From: Chloroflexota bacterium | GTDB taxonomy: Bacteria; Chloroflexota; UBA6077 | Length of the DNA stretch: 6,106 nt | Direction: 5' to 3' | Assembly: GCA_023380955.1 (NCBI GenBank) | Contig: JAMCTB010000064.1 | Span: 1,930-8,035 of the forward strand | Shown here: positions 6,031 to 6,106 of the stretch, piece after piece | Position numbering within the stretch: position 1 is the first letter of the stretch | Layout: the number at the start of each line of letters is the position of its first letter | Program-made: the position numbers and the translations under genes | Notes under the pieces: generated by a model | Told to the model about the DNA's origin: nothing | What the model saw: only the letters and a program-made list of their open reading frames with translations | Database searches by the model: none

Positions 6031-6058
6031 CGTGGACATGCCAGAAGGTATGTCCACG
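6031..6058. repeat. 12-bp hairpin with AGAA tetraloop
   Basis: The arms 6031-6042 and 6047-6058 pair throughout, with nine Watson-Crick pairs at the base, one G-T pair (6040/6049) and two more C-G pairs closing AGAA. On the minus strand the G-T becomes a C-A mismatch, so the plus-strand RNA would fold slightly better. It lies 12 bases upstream of the cupin SD. Confidence 0.7.
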
Positions 6059-6077
6059 CCTCTCCCAAAGGGAGAGG
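6059..6077. repeat. CCTCTCCC-AAA-GGGAGAGG hairpin
   Basis: Perfect 8-bp arms (6059-6066 and 6070-6077) around AAA, abutting the previous hairpin with no spacer. With ACCCTCATCC at 6021-6030 it resembles a widespread intergenic palindrome of the form CCCTC...CTCTCCC-N3-GGGAGAG. There is no T-run on either side, so an intrinsic terminator is not supported. Confidence 0.65.
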
Positions 6078-6106
6078 GAACTAGTTGTCCCACATGCCGC
6101 AGCGGC

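Noticed and set aside
6081..6106. Possible tail of an upstream minus-strand gene ending CGMWDN-stop at 6081
   Set aside because: One minus-strand frame reads to a TAG just before the hairpin, which would suit a gene end, but eight codons are too few to support a call.

Overview
This GC-rich bacterial chromosomal window carries seven protein-coding genes. All lie on the minus strand, so transcription runs from high to low coordinates. A Chloroflexota-like (or otherwise deep-branching, high-GC) bacterium is my best guess. It rests on a DUF951 protein, a class 2 (long-form) orotidine-5'-phosphate decarboxylase, high GC, frequent GTG/TTG starts and degenerate heptad repeats between genes. No rRNA or other marker is present, so the assignment is tentative. 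I see no tRNA, insertion sequence, CRISPR array or phage gene.

In transcription order the genes are: an RmlC-like cupin (6003-5548) and a D-2-hydroxyacid dehydrogenase (5551-4595), overlapping by GTGA; glutamate racemase murI (4411-3605) and OMP decarboxylase pyrF (3608-2766), overlapping by GTGA; a DUF951 mini-protein (2497-2264) and an MFS exporter (2267-915), overlapping by TTGA; and a LysR-type regulator (812 to beyond position 1, cut by the window edge). The first six thus form three pairs that look translationally coupled, each with a non-ATG start on the downstream partner.

The gaps between pairs hold structured, non-coding DNA. Upstream of the cupin two hairpins abut (6031-6058 and 6059-6077). 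Between the dehydrogenase and murI, two oppositely oriented arrays of a GCGAATG/GCGAATA heptad face each other (4427-4484 and 4534-4588). Between pyrF and DUF951 lies a GC-rich palindromic cluster: a 29-nt arm, its inverted copy and a third diverged copy (2600-2756). Between the MFS gene and the LysR gene is a CTATGG-N15-CCATAG dyad that could be a LysR operator.

Functionally this is mostly housekeeping with some sugar or hydroxyacid metabolism. murI supplies D-glutamate for peptidoglycan and pyrF makes UMP. The cupin and dehydrogenase are probably involved in nucleotide-sugar or hydroxyacid chemistry, and the exporter and regulator form an unassigned transport module. I did not find a clearly new multi-gene system. 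The points most worth a second look are the repeat-bearing junctions, the cupin without the RmlC catalytic tyrosine, and the fused-looking DUF951/exporter junction.
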